From contig CAXBTE010000061.1 of the NCBI GenBank assembly GCA_963978545.1, forward strand, positions 310,001-374,000: a stretch of DNA of 64,000 bases. Reading direction: 5' to 3'. Within the stretch, counting starts at the first letter, position 1. Every line of letters starts with the position of its first letter. The translations under genes and the position numbers were made by a program. The notes under the pieces were generated by a model. That model saw only the letters and a program-made list of their open reading frames with translations, searched no databases and was not told where the DNA came from. The stretch is from Linyphia triangularis. Its lineage: Eukaryota; Arthropoda; Arachnida; Araneae; Linyphiidae. Below are positions 50,084-61,800 of this stretch, piece after piece.

Positions 50084-52519
50084 ACCACAAAATATTAAGG
50101 GGGTCAAAATTTGCAAAGTTGTTTTTTTCAGTGGTACACATACATAATTTTTACACAGAGAGTTTTGGGAGCACAATGTTGTAACTTGGCAACATTGAAG
50201 TTCATTAATAGGAGATTCTTAAAAACGAAAATCTTAACAACCACTAAATATTAAGGGGGTCGAAAGTTGATCCCAAAAAAGGACTGCATTTCAAACACTG
50301 AAAATTTCTGAATTTTACCTACATTTTGGGCTATAAACTGAATTAAGGGTCCTTTATTGGGCAGATTTGAAATAAAGTGACTGCAAATCATATTTCTATT
50401 TTAAAACCAAAATCTGGAAGCATTTTGAGCCATTTTTTGGAAAAGTGATTTTTTCATAAAATTTCCTAAGGCTAACCCCTTTGAAAAATTTCGAAAAATT
50501 TGAAAATTCAAAAAATTATTTTTTCAGTCACATTTGGACAGAATATGAATATAAAACATATTTCAGGTCCCCAAAAAAAATTTGGTAGCATTTGAGCCAC
50601 TATTTTCAAAGTTCAAAATTTCCCTTTGAAAATACATTGATTTTACAGTTTTTGAATTTTTACTCATAGTGTATTTTGAGCACAGTATTGTAACTTGGCC
50701 ACATTTAAGGTCTTCTATAGGAGATTCTTAAAAACGAAAATCTTAACAACCACAAAATATTAAGGGGGTCAAAATTTGCAAAGTTGTTTTTTTCAGTGGT
50801 ACACATACATAATTTTTACACAGAGAGTTTTGGGAGCACAATGTTGTAACTTGGCAACATTGAAGTTCATTAATAGGAGATTCTTAAAAACGAAAATCTT
50901 AACAACCACTAAATATTAAGGGGGTCGAAAGTTGATCCCAAAAAAGGACTGCATTTCAAACACTGAAAATTTCTGAATTTTACCTACATTTTGGGCTATA
51001 AACTGAATTAAGGGTCCTTTTTTGGGCAGATTTGAAATAAAGTGACTGCAAATCATATTTCTATTTTAAAACCAAAATCTGGAAGCATTTTGAGCCATTT
51101 TTTGGAAAAGTGATTTTTTCATAAAATTTCCTAAGGCTAACCCCTTTGAAAAATTTCGAAAAATTTGAAAATTCAAAAAATTATTTTTTCAGTCACATTT
51201 GGACAGAATATGAATATAAAACATATTTCAGGTCCCCAAAAAAAATTTGGTAGCATTTGAGCCACTATTTTCAAAGTTCAAAATTTCCCTTTGAAAATAC
51301 ATTGATTTTACAGTTTTTGAATTTTTACTCATAGTGTATTTGGAGCACAGTATTGTAACTTGGCCACATTTAAGGTCTTCTATAGGAGATTCTTAAAAAC
51401 GAAAATCTTAACAACCACAAAATATTAAGGGGGTCAAAATTTGCAAAGTTGTTTTTTTCAGTGGTACACATACATAATTTTTACACAGAGAGTTTTGGGA
51501 GCACAATGTTGTAACTTGGCAACATTGAAGTTCATTAATAGGAGATTCTTAAAAACGAAAATCTTAACAACCACTAAATATTAAGGGGGTCGAAAGTTGA
51601 TCCCAAAAAAGGACTGCATTTCAAACACTGAAAATTTCTGAATTTTACCTACATTTTGGGCTATAAACTGAATTAAGGGTCCTTTATTGGGCAGATTTGA
51701 AATAAAGTGACTGCAAATCATATTTCTATTTTAAAACCAAAATCTGGAAGCATTTTGAGCCATTTTTTGGAAAAGTGATTTTTTCATAAAATTTCCTAAG
51801 GCTAACCCCTTTGAAAAATTTCGAAAAATTTGAAAATTCAAAAAATTATTTTTTCAGTCACATTTGGACAGAATATAAATATAAAACATATTTCAGGTCC
51901 CCAAAAAAAATTTGGTAGCATTTGAGCCACTATTTTCAAAGTTCAAAATTTCCCTTTGAAAATACATTGATTTTACAGTTTTTGAATTTTTACTCATAGT
52001 GTATTTGGAGCACAGTATTGTAACTTGGCCACATTTAAGGTCTTCTATAGGAGATTCTTAAAAACGAAAATCTTAACAACCACAAAATATTAAGGGGGTC
52101 AAAATTTGCAAAGTTGTTTTTTTCAGTGGTACACATACATAATTTTTACACAGAGAGTTTTGGGAGCACAATGTTGTAACTTGGCAACATTGAAGTTCAT
52201 TAATAGGAGATTCTTAAAAACGAAAATCTTAACAACCACTAAATATTAAGGGGGTCGAAGGTTGATCCCAAAAAAGGACTGCATTTCAAACACTGAAAAT
52301 TTCTGAATTTTACCTACATTTTGGGCTATAAACTGAATTAAGGGTCCTTTATTGGGCAGATTTGAAATAAAGTGACTGCAAATCATATTTCTATTTTAAA
52401 ACCAAAATCTGGAAGCATTTTGAGCCATTTTTTGGAAAAGTGATTTTTTCATAAAATTTCCTAAGGCTAACCCCTTTGAAAAATTTCGAAAAATTTGAAA
52501 ATTCAAAAAATTATTTTTT

Positions 52520-53098
52520 CAGTCACATTTGGACAGAATATGAATATAAAACATATTTCAGGTCCCCAAAAAAAATTTGGTAGCATTTGAGCCACTATTT
52601 TCAAAGTTCAAAATTTCCCTTTGAAAATACATTGATTTTACAGTTTTTGAATTTTTACTCATAGTGTATTTTGAGCACAGTATTGTAACTTGGCCACATT
52701 TAAGGTCTTCTATAGGAGATTCTTAAAAACGAAAATCTTAACAACCACAAAATATTAAGGGGGTCAAAATTTGCAAAGTTGTTTTTTTCAGTGGTACACA
52801 TACATAATTTTTACACAAAGAGTTTTGGGAGCACAATGTTGTAACTTGGCCACATTGAAGTTCATTAATAGGAGATTCTTAAAAATGAAAATCTTAACAA
52901 CCACTAAATATTAAGGGGGTCGAAAGTTGATCCCAAAAAAGGACTGCATTTCAAACACTGAAAATTTCTGAATTTTACCTACATTTTGGGCTATAAACTG
53001 AATTAAGGGTCCTTTTTTGGGCAGATTTGAAATAAAGTGACTGTAAATCATATTTCTATTTTAAAACCAAAATCTGGAAGCATTTTGAGCCATTTTTT
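52520..53098. repeat. Right-edge variant C unit of main array
   Basis: Last C unit before the B block. It has ACACAAAGAG, TTGGCCACATTGAAG and GACTGTAAATC, the same edge variants as 3647-4225, plus a private TTAAAAATGAAAATC (internal units have AAAAACGAAAATC). Confidence 0.9.
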
Positions 53099-53767
53099 GG
53101 AAAAGTGATTTTTTCATAAAATTTCCTAAGGCTAACCCCTTTGAAAAATTTCGAAAAATTTGAAAATTCAAAAAATTAATTTTTGGAAAAGTGATTTTTT
53201 CATAAAATTTCCCAAGGCTAACCCCTTTCAAAAATTTCGAAAAATTTGAAAATTCAAAAAATTATTTTTTGGAAAAGTGATTTTTTCATAAAATTTCCTA
53301 AGGCTAACCCCTTTGAAAAATTTCGAAAAATTTGAAAATTCAAAAAATTATTTTTTGGAAAAGTGATTTTTTCATAAAATTTCCTAAGGCTAACCCCCTT
53401 TGAAAAATTTGAAAATTCAAAAAATTATTTTTTGGAAAAGTGATTTTTTCATAAAATTTCCTAAGACTAACCCCTTTGAAAAATTTCGAAAAATTTGAAA
53501 ATTCAAAAAATTATTTTTTGGAAAAGTGATTTTTTCATAAAATTTCCTAAGGCTAACCCCTTTGAAAAATTTGAAAATTCAAAAAATTATTTTTTGGAAA
53601 AGTGATTTTTTCATAAAATTTCCTAAGACTAACCCCTTTGAAAAATTTCGAAAAATTTGAAAATTCAAAAAATTATTTTTTGGGAAAGTGATTTTTTCAT
53701 AAAATTTCCTAAGACTAACCCCTTTGAAAAACTTCGAAAAATTTGAAAATTCAAAAAATTATTTTTT
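53099..53767. repeat. Family B block, eight copies, C-to-A side
   Basis: GTGATTTTTTCA starts at 53105, 53191, 53277, 53363, 53440, 53526, 53602 and 53688. The steps are 86, 86, 86, 77, 86, 76 and 86 bp. The order matches 4226-4808, including ATTAATTTTTGG before copy two and the extra C that gives the 77-bp step, with one added 86-bp copy at the right end (TTTGGGAAAGTG). The single-copy gain accounts for the 86-bp difference in length between the two blocks. Confidence 0.95.
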
Positions 53768-55667
53768 CAGTCAAATTTCGACAGAATATGAATATAAAAC
53801 ATATTTCAGGTCTTCAACTAAAATTTCCCAGCTAGTTTCAAAATTTCGTACAAAATCGTCTCCATTTCTGAGCAAACGCGTTATTTTGGATTTTTTTGAA
53901 TTTTAACGACAGTTTGGGCTATAAAGCGATTTAAGGGACCTTTCTTGGATAGTTTTGATAAAAAGTAACTCTTAAGCATTCTCCTATGTTAACAGCTAAA
54001 TTTGACACATTTCGGACATTTCCCAGCTAAATTCCAAAATTTCGTTCAAAACCGTCTCTATTTCTGTGCTAACGCGTTATTTTGGATTTTACTGAATTTT
54101 CCCGACAGATTGGGCTATAAATCGATTTAAGGGTCTTTTCTTGAACAGTTTTGATAAAAAGTAACTATTGAGCATTTTCAAAGCATTTCGGACATTTCCC
54201 AGCTAGTTTTAAAAATATCGTTCAAAATCGTCTCTATTTCTGTGTTAACGCGTTATTTTGGATTTTTCTGAATTTTACCGACAGTTTAGGCTATAAATCG
54301 ATTTAAGGGTCCTTTCTTGAACAGTTTTGATAAAAAGTAACTTTTAAGCATACTCTTAGGTCACAGCTAAAATTTTAAAGCATTTCGGACAATTCCCAGC
54401 TAGTTTCAGAAATTGCGTTCAAAACCGTCTCTATTTCTGTGTTAACGCGTTATTTTGGATTTTTCGGAATTCTACCAACAGTTTGGGCTATAAAGCGATT
54501 AAAGGGTCCTTTCTTGACAGTTTTGATAAAAAGTTACTTTTGAGCATTTTCAAAGCATTTCGGACAATTCCCAGCTAGTTTTAAAAATTGCTTTCAAAAT
54601 CGTCTCTATTTCTGTGTTAACGCGTTATTTTGGATTTTTCTGAATTTTACCGACAGTTTGGGCTATAAAGCGATTTAAGGGTCCTTTCTTGACAGTTTTG
54701 ATAAAAAGTAACTCTTGAGCATTTTCAAAGCATTTCGGACAATTCCCAGCTAGTTTTAAAAATATCGTTCAAAATCGTCTCTATTTCTGTGTTAACGCGT
54801 TATTTTGGATTTTTCTGAATTTTACCGACAGTTTGGGCTATAAAGCGATTTAAGGGTCCTTTCTTGACAGTTTTGATAAAAAGTAACTCTTGAGCATTTT
54901 CAAAGCATTTCGGACAATTCCCAGCTAGTTTGAAAAATATCGTTCAAAATCGTCTCTATTTCTGTGTTAACGCGTTATTTTGGATTTTTCGGAATTCTAC
55001 CAACAGTTTGGGCTATAAAGCGATTAAAGGGTCCTTTCTTGACAGTTTTGATAAAAAGTTACTTTTGAGCATTTTCAAAGCATTTCGGACAATTCCCAGC
55101 TAGTTTTAAAAATTGCTTTCAAAATCGTCTCTATTTCTGTGTTAACGCGTTATTTTGGATTTTTCTGAATTTTACCGACAGTTTAGGCTATACAGCGATT
55201 TAAGGGTCCTTTCTTGACAGTTTTTATAAAAAGTTACTTTTGATCATTTTCAAAGCATTTCGGACAATTCCCAGCTAGTTTTAAAAATTGCTTTCAAAAT
55301 CGTCTCTATTTCTGTGTTAACGCGTTATTTTGGATTTTTCTGAATTTTACCGATAATTTGGGATATAAATCGATATAAGGGTCCTTTCTTGAACAGTTTT
55401 GATAAAAAGTAACTTTTGAGCATACTCTAAGGTCACAGCTAAAATTTTAAAGCATTTCGGACAATTCCCAACTAGTTTCAAAAATTATGTTCAAAAACGT
55501 CTCCATTTCTGTGTTAACGCGTTATTTTGGATTTTTCTGAATTATACCGACAGCTTGGTTTATAAAGCGATTTGAGGGTCCTTTCTTGGGCATATTTAAT
55601 AAAAAGTTACTGTAAACTATATTTCTATTTTAAAACCAAAATCTGGAAGCATTTTGAGAAATTTTTT
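53768..55667. repeat. Family A satellite block III, ten monomers
   Basis: Anchors at 53858, 54054, 54230, 54427, 54602, 54777, 54952, 55127, 55302 and 55499, with steps of 196, 176, 197, five of 175, 175 and 197 bp. The first three monomers and the last match block II. The extra length (525 bp) is exactly three monomers: the variant TTCGGAATTCTACCAAC recurs at the 54427 and 54952 monomers, marking two copies of a three-monomer set where block II has one. The TTTAGGCTATACAGCG monomer is at 55127. Confidence 0.96.
54427..55476. repeat. Duplicated 525-bp trimer of A monomers
   Basis: Two three-monomer sets (54427-54951 and 54952-55476), each starting with the TTCGGAATTCTACCAAC monomer, occupy the place of a single set in block II (5468 onward). 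They have diverged slightly: the middle monomer of the second set has TTTAGGCTATACAGCG while that of the first has TTTGGGCTATAAAGCG, and the last monomer of the second set is the 197-bp form, extending a little past the stated end. Confidence 0.8.
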
Positions 55668-56152
55668 GGAAAAGTGATTTTTTCATAAAATTTCCTAAGT
55701 CTAACCCCTTTGAAAAATTTCGAAAAATTTGAAAATTCAAAAAATTATTTTTGGAAAAGTGATTTTTTCGTAAAATTTCCTAAGGCTAACCCCCTTGAAA
55801 AATTTGAAAATTCAAAAAATTATTTTTTGAAAAAGTGATTTTTTCATAAAATTTCCTAAGGCTAACCCCTTTGAAAAATTTGAAAATTCAAAAATTTTTT
55901 TTTTGGAAAAGTGATTTTTTCATAAAATTTCCTAAGACTAACCCCTTTGAAAAATTTGAAAATTGAAAAAATTATTTTTTGGAAAAGTGATTTTTTCATA
56001 AAATTTCCTAAGACTAACCCCTTTGAAAAATTTCGAAAAATTTGAAAATTCAAAAAATTATTTTTTGGAAAAGTGATTTTTTCATAAAATTTCCTAAGGC
56101 TAACCCCTTTGAAAAATTTCGAAAAATTTGAAAATTCAAAAAATTATTTTTT
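55668..56152. repeat. Family B block, six copies, A-to-C side
   Basis: Copies start at 55674, 55759, 55835, 55911, 55987 and 56073, with steps of 85, 76, 76, 76 and 86 bp. It matches 1086-1646 and 6184-6744 but lacks one 76-bp copy at the right end, which explains why the first C anchor here is 76 bp closer. It shares TTTTTTCGTAAAATTT with the 6184 block, not the 1086 block. Confidence 0.95.
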
Positions 56153-56822
56153 CAGTCACATTTGGACAGAATATAAATATAAAACATATTTCAGGTCCCC
56201 AAAAAAAATTTGGTAGCATTTGAGCCATTATTTTCAAAGTTCAAAATTTCCATTTGAAAATACATTTATTGTATTTTGGAGTTTTTGAATTTTTACTCGT
56301 AGTGTATTTAGAGCACAGTATTGTAACTTGGCCACATTTAAGGTCTTCTATTGGAGATTCTTAAAAACGAAAATCTTAACAACCACAAAATATTAAGGGG
56401 GTCAAAATTTGCAAAGTTGTTTTTTTCAGTGGTACACATACATAATTTTTACACAGAGAGTTTTGGGAGCACAATGTTGTAACTTGGCAACATTGAAGTT
56501 CATTAATAGGAGATTCTTAAAAACGAAAATCTTAACAACCACTAAATATTAAGGGGGTCGAAAGTTGATCCCAAAAAAGGACTGCATTTCAAACACTGAA
56601 AATTTCTGAATTTTACCTACATTTTGGGCTATAAACTGAATTAAGGGTCCTTTATTGGGCAGATTTGAAATAAAGTGACTGCAAATCATATTTCTATTTT
56701 AAAACCAAAATCTGGAAGCATTTTGAGCCATTTTTTGGAAAAGTGATTTTTTCATAAAATTTCCTAAGGCTAACCCCTTTGAAAAATTTCGAAAAATTTG
56801 AAAATTCAAAAAATTATTTTTT
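56153..56822. repeat. Left-edge variant C unit of right array (670 bp)
   Basis: Third copy of the edge form seen at 1647 and 6745, with TTGTATTTTGGAG, TACTCGTAGTG and TCTATTGGAG. It has a private GTATTTAGAGCAC (other edge units GTATTTGGAGCAC). Confidence 0.92.
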
Positions 56823-58816
56823 CAGTCACATTTGGACAGAATATGAATATAAAACATATTTCAGGTCCCCAAAAAAAATTTGGTAGCATTTGAGCCACTA
56901 TTTTCAAAGTTCAAAATTTCCCTTTGAAAATACATTGATTTTACAGTTTTTGAATTTTTACTCATAGTGTATTTGGAGCACAGTATTGTAACTTGGCCAC
57001 ATTTAAGGTCTTCTATAGGAGATTCTTAAAAACGAAAATCTTAACAACCACAAAATATTAAGGGGGTCAAAATTTGCAAAGTTGTTTTTTTCAGTGGTAC
57101 ACATACATAATTTTTACACAGAGAGTTTTGGGAGCACAATGTTGTAACTTGGCAACATTGAAGTTCATTAATAGGAGATTCTTAAAAACGAAAATCTTAA
57201 CAACCACTAAATATTAAGGGGGTCGAAAGTTGATCCCAAAAAAGGACTGCATTTCAAACACTGAAAATTTCTGAATTTTACCTACATTTTGGGCTATAAA
57301 CTGAATTAAGGGTCCTTTATTGGGCAGATTTGAAATAAAGTGACTGCAAATCATATTTCTATTTTAAAACCAAAATCTGGAAGCATTTTGAGCCATTTTT
57401 TGGAAAAGTGATTTTTTCATAAAATTTCCTAAGAAATTCCCTTTGAAAAATTTCGAAACATTTGAAAATTCAAAAAATTATTTTTTCAGTCACATTTGGA
57501 CAGAATATGAATATAAAACATATTTCAGGTCCCCAAAAAAAATTTGGTAGCATTTGAGCCACTATTTTCAAAGTTCAAAATTTCCCTTTTAAAATACATT
57601 GATTTTACAGTTTTTGAATTTTTACTCATAGTGTATTTGGAGCACAGTATTGTAACTTGGCCACATTTAAGGTCTTCTATAGGAGATTCTTAAAAACGAA
57701 AATCTTAACAACCACAAAATATTAAGGGGGTCAAAATTTGCAAAGTTGTTTTTTTCAGTGGTACACATACATAATTTTTACACAGAGAGTTTTGGGAGCA
57801 CAATGTTGTAACTTGGCAACATTGAAGTTCATTAATAGGAGATTCTTAAAAACGAAAATCTTAACAACCACTAAATATTAAGGGGGTCGAAAGTTGATCC
57901 CAAAAAAGGACTGCATTTCAAACACTGAAAATTTCTGAATTTTACCTACATTTTGGGCTATAAACTGAATTAAGGGTCCTTTTTTGGGCAGATTTGAAAT
58001 AAAGTGACTGCAAATCATATTTCTATTTTAAAACCAAAATCTGGAAGCATTTTGAGCCATTTTTTGGAAAAGTGATTTTTTCATAAAATTTCCTAAGGCT
58101 AACCCCTTTGAAAAATTTCGAAAACTTTGAAAATTCAAAAAATTATTTTTTCAGTCACATTTGGACAGAATATAAATATAAAACATATTTCAGGTCCCCA
58201 AAAAAAATTTGGTAGCATTTGAGCCACTATTTTCAAAGTTCAAAATTTCCCTTTGAAAATACATTGATTTTACAGTTTTTGAATTTTTACTCATAGTGTA
58301 TTTGGAGCACAGTATTGTAACTTGGCCACATTTAAGGTCTTCTATAGGAGATTCTTAAAAACGAAAATCTTAACAACCACAAAATATTAAGGGGGTCAAA
58401 ATTTGCAAAGTTGTTTTTTTCAGTGGTACACATACATAATTTTTACACAGAGAGTTTTGGGAGCACAATGTTGTAACTTGGCAACATTGAAGTTCATTAA
58501 TAGGAGATTCTTAAAAACGAAAATCTTAACAACCACTAAATATTAAGGGGGTCGAAAGTTGATCCCAAAAAAGGACTGCATTTCAAACACTGAAAATTTC
58601 TGAATTTTACCTACATTTTGGGCTATAAACTGAATTAAGGGTCCTTTTTTGGGCAGATTTGAAATAAAGTGACTGCAAATCATATTTCTATTTTAAAACC
58701 AAAATCTGGAAGCATTTTGAGCCATTTTTTGGAAAAGTGATTTTTTCATAAAATTTCCTAAGGCTAACCCCTTTGAAAAATTTCGAAAACTTTGAAAATT
58801 CAAAAAATTATTTTTT

Positions 58817-61800
58817 CAGTCACATTTGGACAGAATATAAATATAAAACATATTTCAGGTCCCCAAAAAAAATTTGGTAGCATTTGAGCCACTATTTTCA
58901 AAGTTCAAAATTTCCCTTTGAAAATACATTGATTTTACAGTTTTTGAATTTTTACTCATAGTGTATTTGGAGCACAGTATTGTAACTTGGCCACATTTAA
59001 GGTCTTCTATAGGAGATTCTTAAAAACGAAAATCTTAACAACCACAAAATATTAAGGGGGTCAAAATTTGCAAAGTTGTTTTTTTCAGTGGTACACATAC
59101 ATAATTTTTACACAGAGAGTTTTGGGAGCACAATGTTGTAACTTGGCAACATTGAAGTTCATTAATAGGAGATTCTTAAAAACGAAAATCTTAACAACCA
59201 CTAAATATTAAGGGGGTCGAAAGTTGATCCCAAAAAAGGACTGCATTTCAAACACTGAAAATTTCTGAATTTTACCTACATTTTGGGCTATAAACTGAAT
59301 TAAGGGTCCTTTATTGGGCAGATTTGAAATAAAGTGACTGCAAATCATATTTCTATTTTAAAACCAAAATCTGGAAGCATTTTGAGCCATTTTTTGGAAA
59401 AGTGATTTTTTCATAAAATTTCCTAAGGCTAACCCCTTTGAAAAATTTCGAAAAATTTGAAAATTCAAAAAATTATTTTTTCAGTCACATTTGGACAGAA
59501 TATGAATATAAAACATATTTCAGGTCCCCAAAAAAAATTTGGTAGCATTTGAGCCACTATTTTCAAAGTTCAAAATTTCCCTTTGAAAATACATTGATTT
59601 TACAGTTTTTGAATTTTTACTCATAGTGTATTTTGAGCACAGTATTGTAACTTGGCCACATTTAAGGTCTTCTATAGGAGATTCTTAAAAACGAAAATCT
59701 TAACAACCACAAAATATTAAGGGGGTCAAAATTTGCAAAGTTGTTTTTTTCAGTGGTACACATACATAATTTTTACACAGAGAGTTTTGGGAGCACAATG
59801 TTGTAACTTGGCAACATTGAAGTTCATTAATAGGAGATTCTTAAAAACGAAAATCTTAACAACCACTAAATATTAAGGGGGTCGAAAGTTGATCCCAAAA
59901 AAGGACTGCATTTCAAACACTGAAAATTTCTGAATTTTACCTACATTTTGGGCTATAAACTGAATTAAGGGTCCTTTTTTGGGCAGATTTGAAATAAAGT
60001 GACTGCAAATCATATTTCTATTTTAAAACCAAAATCTGGAAGCATTTTGAGCCATTTTTTGGAAAAGTGATTTTTTCATAAAATTTCCTAAGGCTAACCC
60101 CTTTGAAAAATTTCGAAAACTTTGAAAATTCAAAAAATTATTTTTTCAGTCACATTTGGACAGAATATAAATATAAAACATATTTCAGGTCCCCAAAAAA
60201 AATTTGGTAGCATTTGAGCCACTATTTTCAAAGTTCAAAATTTCCCTTTGAAAATACATTGATTTTACAGTTTTTGAATTTTTACTCATAGTGTATTTGG
60301 AGCACAGTATTGTAACTTGGCCACATTTAAGGTCTTCTATAGGAGATTCTTAAAAACGAAAATCTTAACAACCACAAAATATTAAGGGGGTAAAAATTTG
60401 CAAAGTTGTTTTTTTCAGTGGTACACATACATAATTTTTACACAGAGAGTTTTGGGAGCACAATGTTGTAACTTGGCAACATTGAAGTTCATTAATAGGA
60501 GATTCTTAAAAACGAAAATCTTAACAACCACTAAATATTAAGGGGGTCGAAAGTTGATCCCAAAAAAGGACTGCATTTCAAACACTGAAAATTTCTGAAT
60601 TTTACCTACATTTTGGGCTATAAACTGAATTAAGGGTCCTTTATTGGGCAGATTTGAAATAAAGTGACTGCAAATCATTTTTCTATTTTAAAACCAAAAT
60701 CTGGAAGCATTTTGAGCCATTTTTTGGAAAAGTGATTTTTTCATAAAATTTCCTAAGGCTAACCCCTTTGAAAAATTTCGAAAAATTTGAAAATTCAAAA
60801 AATTATTTTTTCAGTCACATTTGGACAGAATATGAATATAAAACATATTTCAGGTCCCCAAAAAAAATTTGGTAGCATTTGAGCCACTATTTTCAAAGTT
60901 CAAAATTTCCCTTTGAAAATACATTGATTTTACAGTTTTTGAATTTTTACTCATAGTGTATTTTGAGCACAGTATTGTAACTTGGCCACATTTAAGGTCT
61001 TCTATAGGAGATTCTTAAAAACGAAAATCTTAACAACCACAAAATATTAAGGGGGTCAAAATTTGCAAAGTTGTTTTTTTCAGTGGTACACATACATAAT
61101 TTTTACACAGAGAGTTTTGGGAGCACAATGTTGTAACTTGGCAACATTGAAGTTCATTAATAGGAGATTCTTAAAAACGAAAATCTTAACAACCACTAAA
61201 TATTAAGGGGGTCGAAAGTTGATCCCAAAAAAGGACTGCATTTCAAACACTGAAAATTTCTGAATTTTACCTACATTTTGGGCTATAAACTGAATTAAGG
61301 GTCCTTTTTTGGGCAGATTTGAAATAAAGTGACTGCAAATCATATTTCTATTTTAAAACCAAAATCTGGAAGCATTTTGAGCCATTTTTTGGAAAAGTGA
61401 TTTTTTCATAAAATTTCCTAAGGCTAACCCCTTTGAAAAATTTCGAAAACTTTGAAAATTCAAAAAATTATTTTTTCAGTCACATTTGGACAGAATATAA
61501 ATATAAAACATATTTCAGGTCCCCAAAAAAAATTTGGTAGCATTTGAGCCACTATTTTCAAAGTTCAAAATTTCCCTTTGAAAATACATTGATTTTACAG
61601 TTTTTGAATTTTTACTCATAGTGTATTTGGAGCACAGTATTGTAACTTGGCCACATTTAAGGTCTTCTATAGGAGATTCTTAAAAACGAAAATCTTAACA
61701 ACCACAAAATATTAAGGGGGTAAAAATTTGCAAAGTTGTTTTTTTCAGTGGTACACATACATAATTTTTACACAGAGAGTTTTGGGAGCACAATGTTGTA

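Larger units (their letters stand above)
6745..53098. repeat. Family C satellite, main array of 70 units (46.4 kb)
   Basis: The anchor TATTTCAGGTCCCC first occurs at 6779 and last at 52554. The 45,775 bp between them equal 69 x 665 minus 110, and the 110 is accounted for by visible indels: four 25-bp deletions (32617, 36582, 46533, 47838), deletions of 4, 5, 5 and 3 bp at the CCTAAGGC site (about 9355, 18661, 19321, 49144), one lost base near 10997, the 5-bp longer first unit, and three single-base insertions (about 19910, 31931, 45848). Units look almost identical. Most differences are recurring variants such as TTTATTGGGC/TTTTTTGGGC, GTATTTGGAG/GTATTTTGAG, GAGCCATTTT/GAGCAGTTTT and TATAAATA/TATGAATA. 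No gene or foreign insertion interrupts the array. Confidence 0.97.

Noticed and set aside
6745..53098. CRISPR-like regular repetition
   Set aside because: The units are continuous tandem copies of 665 bp with no short repeats separated by unique spacers.
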